Numbered from the stretch's first letter, positions 9,522 to 19,047 are shown. The stretch is DNA of 64,000 nt from Desulfocicer vacuolatum DSM 3385 (GCF_900176365.1 NZ_FWXY01000012.1:1-64000); one strand, 5' to 3'. Notes: a model not told the origin generated them from the letters alone. Translations and numbers: made by a program.

Positions 9522-10042
9522 TGATGCCCACCGATAAAATGGCAGACATTCAACTGCTGCTGCTGGATGTGGATGGGGTATTGACCGACGGCAGTGTTAT
9601 TTACGCAGACACAGGCGCTGAAATTAAAACCTTTAATGTCAGGGATGGATTGGGCCTGCGCCTTTTAATGAAGGCAGGGGTTCAGGTGGGTATCATCACC
9701 GGCAGACAGTCCAGGGCCCTTGACATGCGCTGCCGGGACCTGGGCATTGATCTTGTTTTCCAGGGAGTTAAAGACAAACTAAGGGTATTTAATACCATCC
9801 TTGCCAAGACAAAGATTTCAGCCGGACTCACCGCCTTCATGGGGGATGATCTGCCAGACCTTTCTGTTTATAATGCTGTGGGGCTTTTTCTCACGGTCAG
9901 CGATGCGCCCTTTGACCTCCTGTCCCGGGCCCATGGCATCACCACCGCCGGGGGGGGGCATGGCGCTGTGCGGGAGGTGTGTGAAGAAATCCTCAAGGCA
10001 AAGGGATTATGGGAAAAAACCGTGCAGGGATTTTTGACATGA
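9521..10042 (+). CDS. kdsC: Kdo-8-phosphate phosphatase (HAD superfamily)
   Basis: Removes phosphate from Kdo-8-P. It is a small HAD phosphatase of about 173 residues without a cap domain, as in the KdsC tetramer family. HAD motif I reads DVDGVLTDG near residue 15, motif II TGRQS is near residue 65, and motif IV GDDLPDL lies in the last third. The start is at the kdsA stop: GTG 9518, ATG 9521 and ATG 9524 are all possible, so the two genes are coupled. It follows kdsA in pathway order. Confidence 0.93.
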   Translation: MMPTDKMADIQLLLLDVDGVLTDGSVIYADTGAEIKTFNVRDGLGLRLLMKAGVQVGIITGRQSRALDMRCRDLGIDLVFQGVKDKLRVFNTILAKTKISAGLTAFMGDDLPDLSVYNAVGLFLTVSDAPFDLLSRAHGITTAGGGHGAVREVCEEILKAKGLWEKTVQGFLT

Positions 10043-10602
10043 CATCGGGGCTCAAGGGAAGAAACAGACTTCTTTTTATCCTGGCCATTGCCATGGGCTG
10101 TGTGGTGGCGGCTCTTTTCTCCATCTATTTTGTCAACCGCATCACATCGAAAGAGCCCGTGGCAAAAAATATAACCATTGACTCCAAGACCTTGGTTGCC
10201 CTTGGTGCCATGCGCCAGACATCCACCCGAAACGGCATTAAAGAGTGGACCCTGGATGCCGAGTCTGCCCGCATCTTAAAAGAAAAAAACCTGGCAGTAC
10301 TGGAGGACGTTTCTGTCTTTTTTTTCCTCACCAACGGTGAAAAAATTCACCTGACATCCAGATCCGGAACCATTGATACAAAGCAGCATGACATAAGCCT
10401 GTCCGACACGGTGGTGGTGCGGCACCTTGACCAGATTCTGGAAACTGACCGGTTGCAATATGAAAAGAAAAGACATATAATATATTCAATAACTCCGGTA
10501 ACCATAACAACTCCCCGGGCAAAGCTCACAGCAGACCGATTAACCATGGATCTGAATGAAAATGTGGTGCAGCTTAAGGGTAATTTTGAAGGATTTTTTT
10601 AA
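10039..10602 (+). CDS. lptC: LPS export protein LptC
   Basis: Inner-membrane-anchored periplasmic protein that hands lipopolysaccharide from LptB2FG to LptA. There is one N-terminal membrane segment (about 11-33), then a beta-rich LptC/OstA-like domain. ATG 10039 overlaps the kdsC stop in the ATGA arrangement and is preferred over the in-frame ATG at 10009; it gives 187 residues. Assignment rests on position between kdsC and lptA-lptB plus the anchor-and-beta pattern, since LptC is poorly conserved in sequence. Confidence 0.85.
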   Translation: MTSGLKGRNRLLFILAIAMGCVVAALFSIYFVNRITSKEPVAKNITIDSKTLVALGAMRQTSTRNGIKEWTLDAESARILKEKNLAVLEDVSVFFFLTNGEKIHLTSRSGTIDTKQHDISLSDTVVVRHLDQILETDRLQYEKKRHIIYSITPVTITTPRAKLTADRLTMDLNENVVQLKGNFEGFF

Positions 10603-10707
10603 TGGGAGATGGCCAGACGGACGAGTGGTCCCACCCCGCACGCACACAGGGGAAAAATTTAAAAATATATCCCCGAAGCGAAAAACAATCCCATAAAAAG
10701 GCATGAT

Positions 10708-11268
10708 TTGAAAAAAATATTTTTAACAACACTGGCTTTGACCTGGCTTTTGCCCAGCCTCATCTTTCCAGCCCGGATCACGGCAGCTGAAAAAACAGAC
10801 CGGGTTCCCACAGAAAAAGTACACATCACCTCAGACACCATGACCTTTGATGATAAAAAATCCCAGGTGGCGTTCTCCGGTAATGTGGTGGCCACAAGGC
10901 TGGATGCCACCATACATGCAGATCACATCAAAGTAATGCTCTATTCCCAGGCAGAAAAAAAAAACCAAAGCACAAAAAAAGACGATCGACAACCCGATGA
11001 CAATGTTAAAGAGCTTATTGCCTGGGGGAATGTCAAGGTAAACCAGAAAGATGCCACAGCAACGGCAGACAAAGCCGTATACAACACCGTCCAGAAAACC
11101 ATCGTACTCACAGGGAAAGCCCCCACTGTGCTGTCAGGGGAAAATTATGTCACAGGAAAAAAAATAACCCTGTTCCAAGACTCCCGGCGGGTGGTGGTGG
11201 AGGGAGGCCCTGCCCGGCGGGTGGAGGCCTTTTTTGATTCCAGTGCACCCACACCGGAAACAAATTAA
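10708..11268 (+). CDS. lptA: LPS transport periplasmic protein LptA
   Basis: A 186-residue protein with a signal peptide (about 1-26, ending near ARITAA) and an OstA/LptA-type beta-jellyroll core. It forms the periplasmic bridge that carries lipopolysaccharide to the outer membrane. The start is TTG 10708, supported by the purine-rich stretch AAAAAGG about seven bases before it; the nearby ATG at 10703 is out of frame. A lysine/asparagine-rich loop around residues 80-100 is low in complexity. A gap of about 105 bases after lptC shows no gene. Confidence 0.88.
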   Translation: MKKIFLTTLALTWLLPSLIFPARITAAEKTDRVPTEKVHITSDTMTFDDKKSQVAFSGNVVATRLDATIHADHIKVMLYSQAEKKNQSTKKDDRQPDDNVKELIAWGNVKVNQKDATATADKAVYNTVQKTIVLTGKAPTVLSGENYVTGKKITLFQDSRRVVVEGGPARRVEAFFDSSAPTPETN

Positions 11269-11270
11269 TC

Positions 11271-11993
11271 ATGCCGGAATTAACACTCCAACATCTGATA
11301 AAAATTTACAACGGCAGAACCGTTGTAAAAGACGTAAATATCTGTGTAAAACATGGAGAAGTAACAGGTTTGCTCGGTCCCAACGGTGCCGGAAAAACCA
11401 CCACCTTTTATATGGCCGTGGGTTTGATAAAACCAGATGAAGGCAAGGTTTTCCTTGACCGGGAGGAAATTACAGACTATCCAATGTATATGAGAGCAAG
11501 AAACGGCATTGGTTATCTTCCCCAGGAAGCATCCATTTTCAGGAAACTCACCGTTCGGCAAAATATCAGTGCTGTGCTGGAGGTGTTACCGGATCCGCCC
11601 GCAGATATTGCAGGCAAAACCGATGCCCTCATGAAAGAACTGGGTATTTTCAACCTTGCCCGTCAAAAAGCAAGTGTCCTTTCCGGCGGAGAACGAAGAA
11701 GACTTGAAATTGCCAGGGTCCTTTCCACGGATCCCCTTTTTATATTGTTAGATGAACCCTTTGCAGGTATTGATCCCCTTGCTGTGGCAGATATCCAGAA
11801 GATCATTGTTCAGCTGACAAAAAAAGGTATCGGCGTATTAATTTCTGATCACAATGTGCGGGAGACACTGTGTGTGTGCAATACCGCATACATCATGAAC
11901 GAGGGAACTGTGATAGAATCGGGCACTCCCGAAAAAATCACATCAAGCAAGTTGGCACGTAAAATCTATCTGGGAGATGACTTTAAACTCTGA
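11271..11993 (+). CDS. lptB: LPS export ABC transporter ATP-binding protein LptB
   Basis: A 240-residue ABC ATPase that powers LPS extraction with LptFG. Walker A GPNGAGKTT is at 36-44, the signature LSGGE at 137-141 and Walker B ILLDEP at 158-163. The long match to the LptB pattern, including SGGERRRLEIAR and FAGIDPLAV, separates it from amino-acid (LivF) type ATPases. It starts two bases after the lptA stop and overlaps rpoN by 17 bases. Confidence 0.95.
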   Translation: MPELTLQHLIKIYNGRTVVKDVNICVKHGEVTGLLGPNGAGKTTTFYMAVGLIKPDEGKVFLDREEITDYPMYMRARNGIGYLPQEASIFRKLTVRQNISAVLEVLPDPPADIAGKTDALMKELGIFNLARQKASVLSGGERRRLEIARVLSTDPLFILLDEPFAGIDPLAVADIQKIIVQLTKKGIGVLISDHNVRETLCVCNTAYIMNEGTVIESGTPEKITSSKLARKIYLGDDFKL

Positions 11994-13431
11994 TATGGTA
12001 CTTGGACTTCAACAAAATTTAACTTTGACCCAACAGTTGGTGATGACCCCCCAGTTGCAGCAGGCCATCAAACTGCTCCAGCTGTCCCGCCTGGAACTTG
12101 CCGGAATGATACAACAGGAAATGGAAGAAAATCCTGCCCTGGAAGAAGCAGTGGAGGATACTCCGGAAGAAAACCGGCAGGTGGAAAAAGAGGACCCTGC
12201 CCCAGCCACGGAAGAGGCGGTTAAAGAGGTTACCATAGATGAAAAGGTCCGGGACGACATTGACTGGGAAAGTTATATCAATGAGTATAACTCCACCGGT
12301 CGGGTTCACACGGAAAGAGATCATCAGGAGGCCCCCAACTACGAAGCATTCACCAGCCAGAAAACCACACTGGAAGCACACCTGCAGTGGCAGTTGCTCA
12401 TGAACAGCCCCTCTGAAACAGAGGAACAGATTGGCAGTTTGATCATCGGCAATCTCAATATTGACGGTTATCTCAGGGCATCCATTGAAGAAATTGCCGA
12501 ATCCGGAAAATTTGAACCGGACGTTGTGGAAACGGTTCTTGCAACCATGCAGACCTTTGATCCCCCCGGTGTGTGTGCAAGGGATCTTAAAGAGGCTTTA
12601 CTCATCCAGGTCAAACGGCTGGGCATTGACAATCCCATCCTTGAAAGAATCATCTCAGAGCACATTAAAAACCTTGAAAATAAAAATTATAAAAAAATAG
12701 CAAGTTCCCTGAACATCTCCATTGAAAATGTAATTGCCTGCGTCAATGTAATTAAATATCTGGAGCCCAAACCTGGTCGTAAATTCTCCTCGGAGGAACC
12801 CCACTATATTCTGCCGGACATTTATGTGTACAAGGATGAAGATGATTATAAGGTTGTCATGAATGACGACGGCCTTCCCAAGCTTAAGATCAACCGTTAT
12901 TATAAGGAATCCATCTCCAACGGTACGGAAATACCCAAGGATGCCAAGGCATATCTCCATGAAAAAATGCAAGCTGCCTCCTGGTTGATCAAAAGCATTC
13001 ACCAGCGACAAAAAACCATCTATGCAGTGATGGAAAGCATCATCAAGTTTCAACGGGATTTCTTTGACCACGGCGTTGCCCACTTAAAGCCCATGATACT
13101 CAAAGACGTTGCAGAAGACATTGAAATGCACGAATCCACCATCAGCCGGGTGACCACCAATAAATATGCTTACACCCCCCAGGGAATGTTTGAACTGAAA
13201 TATTTTTTCAACAGCTCCATTAAACGCACCAATGGCGATGCCATGGCCTCGGAAAGTGTCAAGGAAAAGATCAAAGACCTTGTGGCCAAAGAGGACCCAA
13301 AGCGTCCCTTGAGTGATAAAAAACTGGCAGCATTACTGAAAGAGGACAATATAACCATTGCCAGAAGAACCGTGGCAAAGTACAGGGAGATGCTCTACAT
13401 TCTCCCTTCCAGCAAACGAAAACAATTTTAG
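11977..13431 (+). CDS. rpoN: RNA polymerase sigma-54 factor
   Basis: A 484-residue sigma factor. The glutamine-rich activator-interacting region I is at the start (QQLVMTPQLQQAIKLLQLS), followed by an acidic linker (about 45-110), the core-binding region, and the C-terminal RpoN box ARRTVAKYRE close to the end, which reads the -24 element. ATG 11977 overlaps lptB; ATG 11995 is an equally plausible start by homology. The lptB-rpoN-hpf-ptsN-rapZ order is a widely conserved arrangement. The response regulator at 1169-2575 would work with it. Confidence 0.96.
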   Translation: MTLNSDMVLGLQQNLTLTQQLVMTPQLQQAIKLLQLSRLELAGMIQQEMEENPALEEAVEDTPEENRQVEKEDPAPATEEAVKEVTIDEKVRDDIDWESYINEYNSTGRVHTERDHQEAPNYEAFTSQKTTLEAHLQWQLLMNSPSETEEQIGSLIIGNLNIDGYLRASIEEIAESGKFEPDVVETVLATMQTFDPPGVCARDLKEALLIQVKRLGIDNPILERIISEHIKNLENKNYKKIASSLNISIENVIACVNVIKYLEPKPGRKFSSEEPHYILPDIYVYKDEDDYKVVMNDDGLPKLKINRYYKESISNGTEIPKDAKAYLHEKMQAASWLIKSIHQRQKTIYAVMESIIKFQRDFFDHGVAHLKPMILKDVAEDIEMHESTISRVTTNKYAYTPQGMFELKYFFNSSIKRTNGDAMASESVKEKIKDLVAKEDPKRPLSDKKLAALLKEDNITIARRTVAKYREMLYILPSSKRKQF

Positions 13432-13443
13432 GGAGGTAACACT

Positions 13444-14010
13444 ATGAACACAGCCGTAACTTTCAAACGAATTGATCCTTCCGATGCGTTAAAGTCCTAT
13501 GTTCAGAAAAAAATGGATCGCCTTGACAAAATGCTGGAAAACCCTGCAGAGGCAAGTGTGGTTCTTTCCGTGGAAAAAATCAGACATATTGCTGAAATCA
13601 CCCTGATTTGTGACAAAATGAAACTTCATGCCAGGGAATCATCCGAAAACATGTACTCTTCCATTGACCTACTTGTGGATAAACTAAAGGCACAAATCAA
13701 AAAGAACAAAGAAAAAAGTCGACGTCACATGTCCGGCAATAAACAAAGCATCAAAGATGAAGACCTTGCCTTTGTGAGCCCGGCCATACCGGATCCCCAA
13801 AGCCCCGGCCCCGCACCGGAGGGTACCCCGGGTCCCGAAGTGGTGCTGGAATCCATCAATGTAAAACCCATGGATGTGGATGATGCTGTGACCCAGCTCA
13901 CGGCAGGGGATGATGATTTCTTTGTTTTCAGCAATGCCCGGACAGAGCGCGTCAATGTCCTTTATCGACGCAATGATGGCAACCTGGGTCTTATACAGCC
14001 CCACAACTAA
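13444..14010 (+). CDS. hpf: Ribosome hibernation promoting factor, long form
   Basis: A 188-residue HPF/RaiA protein that binds the 30S decoding centre and, in the long form, dimerises 70S ribosomes into 100S particles. The N-terminal S30AE domain (about 1-95) is joined by a proline/glycine-rich linker (about 115-140) to the C-terminal dimerisation domain, which ends with NVLYRRNDGNLGLIQP, the typical long-HPF ending. An AGGGAGGT ribosome site precedes the ATG. It is 12 bases after rpoN. Confidence 0.93.
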   Translation: MNTAVTFKRIDPSDALKSYVQKKMDRLDKMLENPAEASVVLSVEKIRHIAEITLICDKMKLHARESSENMYSSIDLLVDKLKAQIKKNKEKSRRHMSGNKQSIKDEDLAFVSPAIPDPQSPGPAPEGTPGPEVVLESINVKPMDVDDAVTQLTAGDDDFFVFSNARTERVNVLYRRNDGNLGLIQPHN

Positions 14011-14039
14011 CATTTTATATACTTCAGGTGTAACCCTAC

Positions 14040-14498
14040 ATGAAAATATCAGAGATTCTTCACAGATCTGCCATTATTGCAGATCTGAAATCCAATGACA
14101 AAAAAGGCGTACTGGAGGAACTCGCAGCCGCAGTGTCCGACATGGCGGAGACCGACAGCCAGCAGATCTTAAAGGTTTTGCTGGAACGGGAACAGCTCGG
14201 CAGCACGGGAATTGGAGGAGGCATTGGAATTCCCCACGGGAAACTCAATGCCATCAACTCCATTGTGGTGGGTTTTGGGCTCAGCCGTGGCGGCGTGGAT
14301 TTTGACTCCCTGGACAACAAGCCGGTTCACATCTTTTTTTTGTTGATCACGCCGGAAAATTCCACCGGAAGCCACCTGAAGGTGCTGGCCCAGATTTCAC
14401 GTCTGCTCAAACAGAGTGATTTCAAGGACCGTTTAATGAAAGCTGAAACTGTGGATGACATTGTCCAGATCATCCACGATGTGGATGATGAATTTTAA
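14040..14498 (+). CDS. ptsN: PTS IIA-like nitrogen regulatory protein
   Basis: A 152-residue EIIA(Ntr) protein of the fructose/mannitol EIIA fold. The phosphorylatable histidine is His66 in GIGIPHGKL. These proteins take phosphate from NPr or HPr and regulate potassium and nitrogen functions rather than transport sugar. It lies in the usual place between hpf and rapZ. A hairpin resembling a terminator follows it. Confidence 0.92.
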   Translation: MKISEILHRSAIIADLKSNDKKGVLEELAAAVSDMAETDSQQILKVLLEREQLGSTGIGGGIGIPHGKLNAINSIVVGFGLSRGGVDFDSLDNKPVHIFFLLITPENSTGSHLKVLAQISRLLKQSDFKDRLMKAETVDDIVQIIHDVDDEF

Positions 14499-14510
14499 GC
14501 TAAATTGCAT

Positions 14511-14553
14511 AAAAGCCGGAAAAACATCTTAATATGGTGTTTTTTTCGGTTTG
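14511..14553 (+). terminator. Possible intrinsic terminator after ptsN
   Basis: Arms CCGGAAAAACA and TGTTTTTTTCGG surround a loop of about ten bases. The A-rich arm and T-rich arm could act in either direction. It may separate rpoN-hpf-ptsN from rapZ, or only attenuate read-through. Confidence 0.4.
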
Positions 14554-14637
14554 CTTTAGTCCGGTTTTAACACAGGGCCTTAAAAACGCATTGCATGGGC
14601 TTTGATCGTCAGTCATCCATCCTCCGGGAGATCGTGC

Positions 14638-15519
14638 GTGAAAAATATAAAATTATTCATCATAACCGGCCTGTCCGGTTCTGGAAAAAGTACGGTCATG
14701 GCGGCACTGGAAGACGCAGAGTTCTATTGCGTTGACAACATGCCCATGGCGCTTTTGCCAAAATTTCTTGAACTGCCCATTCAAAACACCCCTGGAATCA
14801 AAGGATTTGCCTTTGTCATGGATATGAGGGCCAAAGATTTTCTCTCCCATTACACCGGCACCATGGAGGAACTCCGGAAAAACGGATTTAAACCGGAAAC
14901 CATATTTCTTGAGGCAGACGAAGACGTACTGGTGAATCGATACAGCCAGACCCGGCGACACCATCCCGTGGACCACCACAAAACCCTCATCGCCAGCATC
15001 CGCTCCGAAAAAAAAGAGATGCTTGCCATAAGAAGTACTGCCGACATCATCATTGACACCTCCACCCTGAACGTCCATGAACTCAAGGCAAAAATAACGG
15101 CCCTTGCCCATAAGGAAGCCTCCGTGCAATCACAGATAAAAATCAATATTTTATCCTTTGGTTTTAAATACGGTCTCCCCAGGGAAGCAGATCTGGTGAT
15201 GGACATGCGGTTTTTAAAAAATCCCTATTTTGTTCCTGAGCTCAAGGATCTGGATGGAGAAACCCATGGCGTGAAAAATTTTGTTCTAACCACAGAGGAA
15301 GCTGTTACGTTCTTTGAAAAATGCCGCAGCCTTCTTGATTTTCTCATCCCGTTGTATGAAAAGGAAGGAAAGGCATACCTGACCATTGCCATTGGATGTA
15401 CCGGAGGAAGGCATCGCAGCGTTGCCATTGCCAGAAAACTGTTTGAATATCTGAACCGTAAAAAAAATAATATTGCCATCACACACAGAGACATCAACAG
15501 GGATATAATGAAAAAATGA
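14638..15519 (+). CDS. rapZ: RNase adapter protein RapZ (nucleotide-binding)
   Basis: A P-loop protein of about 293 residues with Walker A GLSGSGKST (11-19) and the C-terminal GCTGGRHRSVA motif typical of RapZ/YvcJ. In E. coli it steers RNase E to the small RNA GlmZ and so controls amino-sugar synthesis; the role here is inferred. The start is GTG 14638, seven bases after GGGAG; an upstream in-frame TTG at 14602 is less likely. The stop overlaps the next start as ATGA. Confidence 0.92.
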   Translation: MKNIKLFIITGLSGSGKSTVMAALEDAEFYCVDNMPMALLPKFLELPIQNTPGIKGFAFVMDMRAKDFLSHYTGTMEELRKNGFKPETIFLEADEDVLVNRYSQTRRHHPVDHHKTLIASIRSEKKEMLAIRSTADIIIDTSTLNVHELKAKITALAHKEASVQSQIKINILSFGFKYGLPREADLVMDMRFLKNPYFVPELKDLDGETHGVKNFVLTTEEAVTFFEKCRSLLDFLIPLYEKEGKAYLTIAIGCTGGRHRSVAIARKLFEYLNRKKNNIAITHRDINRDIMKK

Positions 15520-15935
15520 CAGGAATTCTTGTGATAACCCATGCACAATTAGGGCAATCCCTCATAGACACCCTTGAATTTATCATGGACATGAAATATG
15601 AAAATCTTGCCGCTGTATCCATTGATATCAAGGAAAATCCAGATACACTCCTGAAAAAAATAAAAAATGCCATTAAAAAGGTAAGACATGGCCAGGGGGT
15701 AATCATTTTTACGGATATGTTCGGCGGCACCCCTTCTAATCTGAGTTATTCCTTTTTGGAGGAAGACAAGGTTGAGGTGATGAGCGGGGTGAACCTGCCC
15801 ATTTTAATGAAGGCCATGGAGATCAGGGAAAAAGCCCCGTTAAAAGAGACCGTCCAGAATCTTGTGGAATACGGTAAGCGAAGCATTTCCCAGGCCAGTG
15901 CCATCCTGAAGGGTGAAGAAAACAGACAACAATAA
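15516..15935 (+). CDS. PTS EIIA component, mannose family
   Basis: A 139-residue EIIA(Man)-type domain with the phosphorylatable histidine at His9 (LVITHAQLG). Motifs DMFGGTPSN and SGVNLPIL match the family. It starts inside the rapZ stop codon, so the two are coupled. No EIIB, EIIC, HPr or EI gene follows, so it is more likely a regulatory phosphoacceptor linked to PtsN than part of a sugar transporter, which is inference. Confidence 0.88.
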   Translation: MTGILVITHAQLGQSLIDTLEFIMDMKYENLAAVSIDIKENPDTLLKKIKNAIKKVRHGQGVIIFTDMFGGTPSNLSYSFLEEDKVEVMSGVNLPILMKAMEIREKAPLKETVQNLVEYGKRSISQASAILKGEENRQQ

Positions 15936-15984
15936 GCATTGATGGGCTTGAAAGAAAGTTGAGTTGAAAAGGAGTAAGTAAGAA

Positions 15985-16743
15985 ATGAGCAGAAAAGCGT
16001 TGATTGCCGGAAACTGGAAAATGTTTAAAACTGGCTCACAGGCTGTGGCCACTGCCAAAAAACTGGCACAGCTGGTGGAAAATATGGATGACAGGGATAT
16101 AATGATCGCCCCCACCCTGCTTTCTTTGCCCCTGGTCAGCCAGAACCTTGAGGGAACCCCGGTAAAAACCGGCGCACAAAATCTGTTCCATGAAAAGGAA
16201 GGGGCCTTCACAGGAGAAGTGTCTGCAGAGATGATCAAAGCTGCCGGTGCAGACTATGTCATCATTGGCCATTCAGAACGGCGTCAATACTTTCATGAAA
16301 CAGACAACGGCATCAGCAAAAAAATCAAGGCCGCTTTTGACGCCCGTTTGACCCCCATTTTGTGCATTGGGGAAACCCATGAAGAAAAAAAAGAAGAAAA
16401 GACTTTTTATGTGCTTGACAAACAGATTCGAAATGGGTTAAAAGGGTTTCGTTCTGCTGATGAGTTGAGCGGACTTGTCATTGCCTACGAGCCTGTATGG
16501 GCCATAGGAACAGGCAATGTGGCAACGCCGGAAGATGTTGAAACAACCCATCAATATGTGCGATCTTTGATAATGGAAATTTTTGGAAAAGACCTTGCAA
16601 ATGCCACCAGGATACTATATGGTGGTTCGGTCAAGCCGGACAACGTTTCTGTTTTAATGTCCATGCAAAACATTGACGGCGCTCTGGTTGGCGGAGCAAG
16701 TCTTGATGCTGACACTTTTATTAAGATAATTAAATTTGATTGA
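15985..16743 (+). CDS. tpiA: Triose-phosphate isomerase
   Basis: A 252-residue TIM-barrel enzyme of glycolysis and gluconeogenesis. The active-site residues are Lys12 in NWKMFK, His96 in IGHSERR and Glu169 in AYEPVWAIGTG, and the phosphate-gripping loop follows that last motif. Length is standard. secG begins six bases after its stop, the common tpiA-secG order. Confidence 0.97.
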   Translation: MSRKALIAGNWKMFKTGSQAVATAKKLAQLVENMDDRDIMIAPTLLSLPLVSQNLEGTPVKTGAQNLFHEKEGAFTGEVSAEMIKAAGADYVIIGHSERRQYFHETDNGISKKIKAAFDARLTPILCIGETHEEKKEEKTFYVLDKQIRNGLKGFRSADELSGLVIAYEPVWAIGTGNVATPEDVETTHQYVRSLIMEIFGKDLANATRILYGGSVKPDNVSVLMSMQNIDGALVGGASLDADTFIKIIKFD

Positions 16744-16749
16744 TATAAT

Positions 16750-17055
16750 ATGACAACTGTAATTCTCTCAATCCATGTAATTGCCAGCGTTCTTTTGGTT
16801 CTCATTGTTCTTTTACAAACCGGTAAAGGTGCAGATATGGGGGCATCCTTTGGGGGCGGTTCCAGTCAGACACTGTTTGGAAGTTCCGGGCCGGCAACCA
16901 TCTTGGGAAAAATAACCACTGCAGTTGCTGTAATTTTTATGCTGACATCCTTGACACTTGCCTACACAGCGGGTCATCGGGCAGATAAAACAATCATGTC
17001 AAATGTATCAGCACCCGCACAGACAGAAGCACCTGCTCAGACAGACAGTAATTAA
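16750..17055 (+). CDS. secG: Protein translocase subunit SecG
   Basis: A 101-residue membrane protein with two hydrophobic helices (about 1-20 and 52-72) joined by a glycine-rich loop ([19 protein letters not shown]), which is diagnostic of SecG. It stabilises the SecYE channel. The C terminus has a low-complexity Ala/Pro/Gln/Thr tail. tRNA-Leu follows nine bases later and may be in the same transcript. Confidence 0.93.
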   Translation: MTTVILSIHVIASVLLVLIVLLQTGKGADMGASFGGGSSQTLFGSSGPATILGKITTAVAVIFMLTSLTLAYTAGHRADKTIMSNVSAPAQTEAPAQTDSN

Positions 17056-17064
17056 AGGGATTAT

Positions 17065-17149
17065 GCCGAAGTGGTGGAATAGGTAGACACGCACGCTTGA
17101 GGGGCGTGTGGGGCGACCCGTGGGAGTTCAAGTCTCCCCTTCGGCACCA
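17065..17149 (+). tRNA. tRNA-Leu (anticodon GAG)
   Basis: An 85-base class II tRNA with encoded CCA. The acceptor stem GCCGAAG pairs with CTTCGGC. The anticodon loop TTGAGGG between CACGC and GCGTG gives GAG, which reads CUC and CUU leucine codons. A long variable arm and a GTTCAAG T-loop are present. It is followed by a strong terminator. Confidence 0.95.
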
Positions 17150-17154
17150 TATAT

Positions 17155-17193
17155 TAAAAAGCCGCATACATTGATTGTATGCGGCTTTTTTTA
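17155..17193 (+). terminator. Intrinsic terminator after tRNA-Leu
   Basis: Perfect stem AAAGCCGCATACA / TGTATGCGGCTTT with a five-base loop, then a run of T. It ends the tpiA-secG-tRNA transcript. Confidence 0.9.
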
Positions 17194-17301
17194 TTTGATT
17201 CACCTTTAAAAAAACATGGCCGGAGTATTCCGCCGCCCACAGTAGCCATATACTGATTTTCACCTTGATTTATACCTTTTTATGATTATAATTACTCAAT
17301 T

Positions 17302-19047
17302 ATGACTTCAATATATGAAAACACACCCGATCCCCAAAAAATAGAAAAAGAGCTTGGTGAATTTTTAAACAAAAAATTCGGTGGAAAAGTCAAAGTACTT
17401 TCTCCGTCCATGCTTCCCCAGGAAGACAAAACCGCTGCCGGTGCCGGTAAATTTAATACAAAAAAGGTGCTTGGCTTCAACCTCACCCCATGGGAATTGA
17501 TCTCTTACCTGGATCAATATGTGGTGCGCCAAAAACAGGCCAAATCCATCCTTGCCACCAAAATATGCACCCACTTCAACCGAATCCGTCACCTCAATGA
17601 ACACCCCGACTCCAGTGGCAGCATCACTGGAAATATCAAGGCAAATATTCTTATGCTGGGCCCCACCGGGGTGGGCAAGACCTATCTTGTAAAACTCATT
17701 GCCAAAAAAATCGGCGTGCCCTTTGTCAAGGGAGATGCCACCAAATTTTCTGAAACCGGTTATGTGGGCGGTGATGTGGAAGATCTCATCCGGGATCTTG
17801 TAAAAGAGGCCGATGATGACATTGAACTTGCCCAGTACGGCATCGTTTACATAGATGAAATTGATAAAATTGCTGCCACCCCCAATCTTCACGGTGCAGA
17901 CGTTTCCCGGGCAGGGGTGCAGCGGGCGTTGCTCAAACCCATGGAGGAAACCGAAGTCAACCTCAAGGTTCCCCACGATCCCGTATCCATGATGCAGGAG
18001 CTGGACAGCTTCCAGAAAACCGGTAAACGAAGCAAAAAAAGTGTTAACACTGCCAATATTCTTTTCATTGTCAGCGGTGCTTTTTCCGGCCTGTCTGAAA
18101 TTGTTCAAAAACGCATCACCCGCCAATCCATTGGTTTTGGCGCCAGCCTTCCCCGGGAAACCCCGGACAATGAACTCCTTGGAAAACTTAAAACAGAAGA
18201 TCTGCTCAAATTCGGTTTTGAATCTGAATTCATTGGAAGATTGCCGGTGCGTTCAGTGCTGGACCCCCTGACCCAGGCGGATCTTTTTGCCATCTTGAGA
18301 ATGCCCAACAACCCCGTCATACTGGGTAAACGACTGGACTTTGCCGCCTATGGCATAGAAGCGGTTTTCACTGAAGCTGCCCTGGAAGAATTTGCCGCCC
18401 TGGCATTTAAGGAGAACACCGGTGCAAGGGGGCTTGTCAGTGTCATTGAAGATGCTTTGATTCCATTTGAAGAAGCCCTGCCCTCCACCGGTATTCATCG
18501 TTTCACCATTACACCGGAGGTCATTTGTGCACCGGAAAAATCCCTTGGAAAACTGCTTTCCGGAAACCACGAAGAAACCTTTGCCCTGCTCCATGATGAG
18601 GCTCTGAAACAAACAAAAGCGTTTATACAAAAATATGTTGTTAAAAATAAAGACAATTTGAACCGCGCCCACGGCATGGAGCTTTCCTCCCGCACAAGTG
18701 AGCTCGTTGCAGAATATTTTTGCCGACACATCACCGAACTTGGAACAGCCGTTGAAAAGATAAAGACCCATTACGACAGTGTTAAACAAATGGAGCTGGA
18801 TTTCTTTAAACAACATGAACTGAATCTGGTTTTTGAAGAAGACGCCATTGACTTTATCATGGAACAGTTCATTATACATGGGGTCACATCACAAGAGATC
18901 ATGGATAAAATTTACGATGATTTTTACGATGGACTCAGCCTTATTTGTCAGAAATCTGAAAAAAACAGGTTTTACATTTCCAGACAGGCATTACTGGAAC
19001 ATGAAACCTTTCTGGAAAACCTCATTAAAAAAGAGATATCATCATGA
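17302..19047 (+). CDS. ClpX-like AAA+ unfoldase without zinc domain, with C-terminal extension
   Basis: A 581-residue AAA+ protein close to ClpX but lacking the N-terminal four-cysteine zinc domain. Walker A GPTGVGKT is at 120-127, pore loop GYVG at 153-156, Walker B at 182-188, and the IGFG loop (277-280), which in ClpX docks to ClpP, is retained, as is GARG (374-377, sensor 2). After about residue 395 comes an extension of about 185 residues, rich in charged helix, that ordinary ClpX lacks. The stop overlaps the ahbC start as ATGA, so production is tied to heme synthesis. It could be a ClpP partner or a stand-alone remodeller. No clear ribosome site precedes ATG 17302. Confidence 0.85.
   Translation: MTSIYENTPDPQKIEKELGEFLNKKFGGKVKVLSPSMLPQEDKTAAGAGKFNTKKVLGFNLTPWELISYLDQYVVRQKQAKSILATKICTHFNRIRHLNEHPDSSGSITGNIKANILMLGPTGVGKTYLVKLIAKKIGVPFVKGDATKFSETGYVGGDVEDLIRDLVKEADDDIELAQYGIVYIDEIDKIAATPNLHGADVSRAGVQRALLKPMEETEVNLKVPHDPVSMMQELDSFQKTGKRSKKSVNTANILFIVSGAFSGLSEIVQKRITRQSIGFGASLPRETPDNELLGKLKTEDLLKFGFESEFIGRLPVRSVLDPLTQADLFAILRMPNNPVILGKRLDFAAYGIEAVFTEAALEEFAALAFKENTGARGLVSVIEDALIPFEEALPSTGIHRFTITPEVICAPEKSLGKLLSGNHEETFALLHDEALKQTKAFIQKYVVKNKDNLNRAHGMELSSRTSELVAEYFCRHITELGTAVEKIKTHYDSVKQMELDFFKQHELNLVFEEDAIDFIMEQFIIHGVTSQEIMDKIYDDFYDGLSLICQKSEKNRFYISRQALLEHETFLENLIKKEISS

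Noticed and set aside
17365-18126. 253-codon frame on the minus strand inside the ClpX-like gene
   Set aside because: Opposite-strand shadow of a gene with intact AAA+ motifs; no ribosome site or recognisable protein features.
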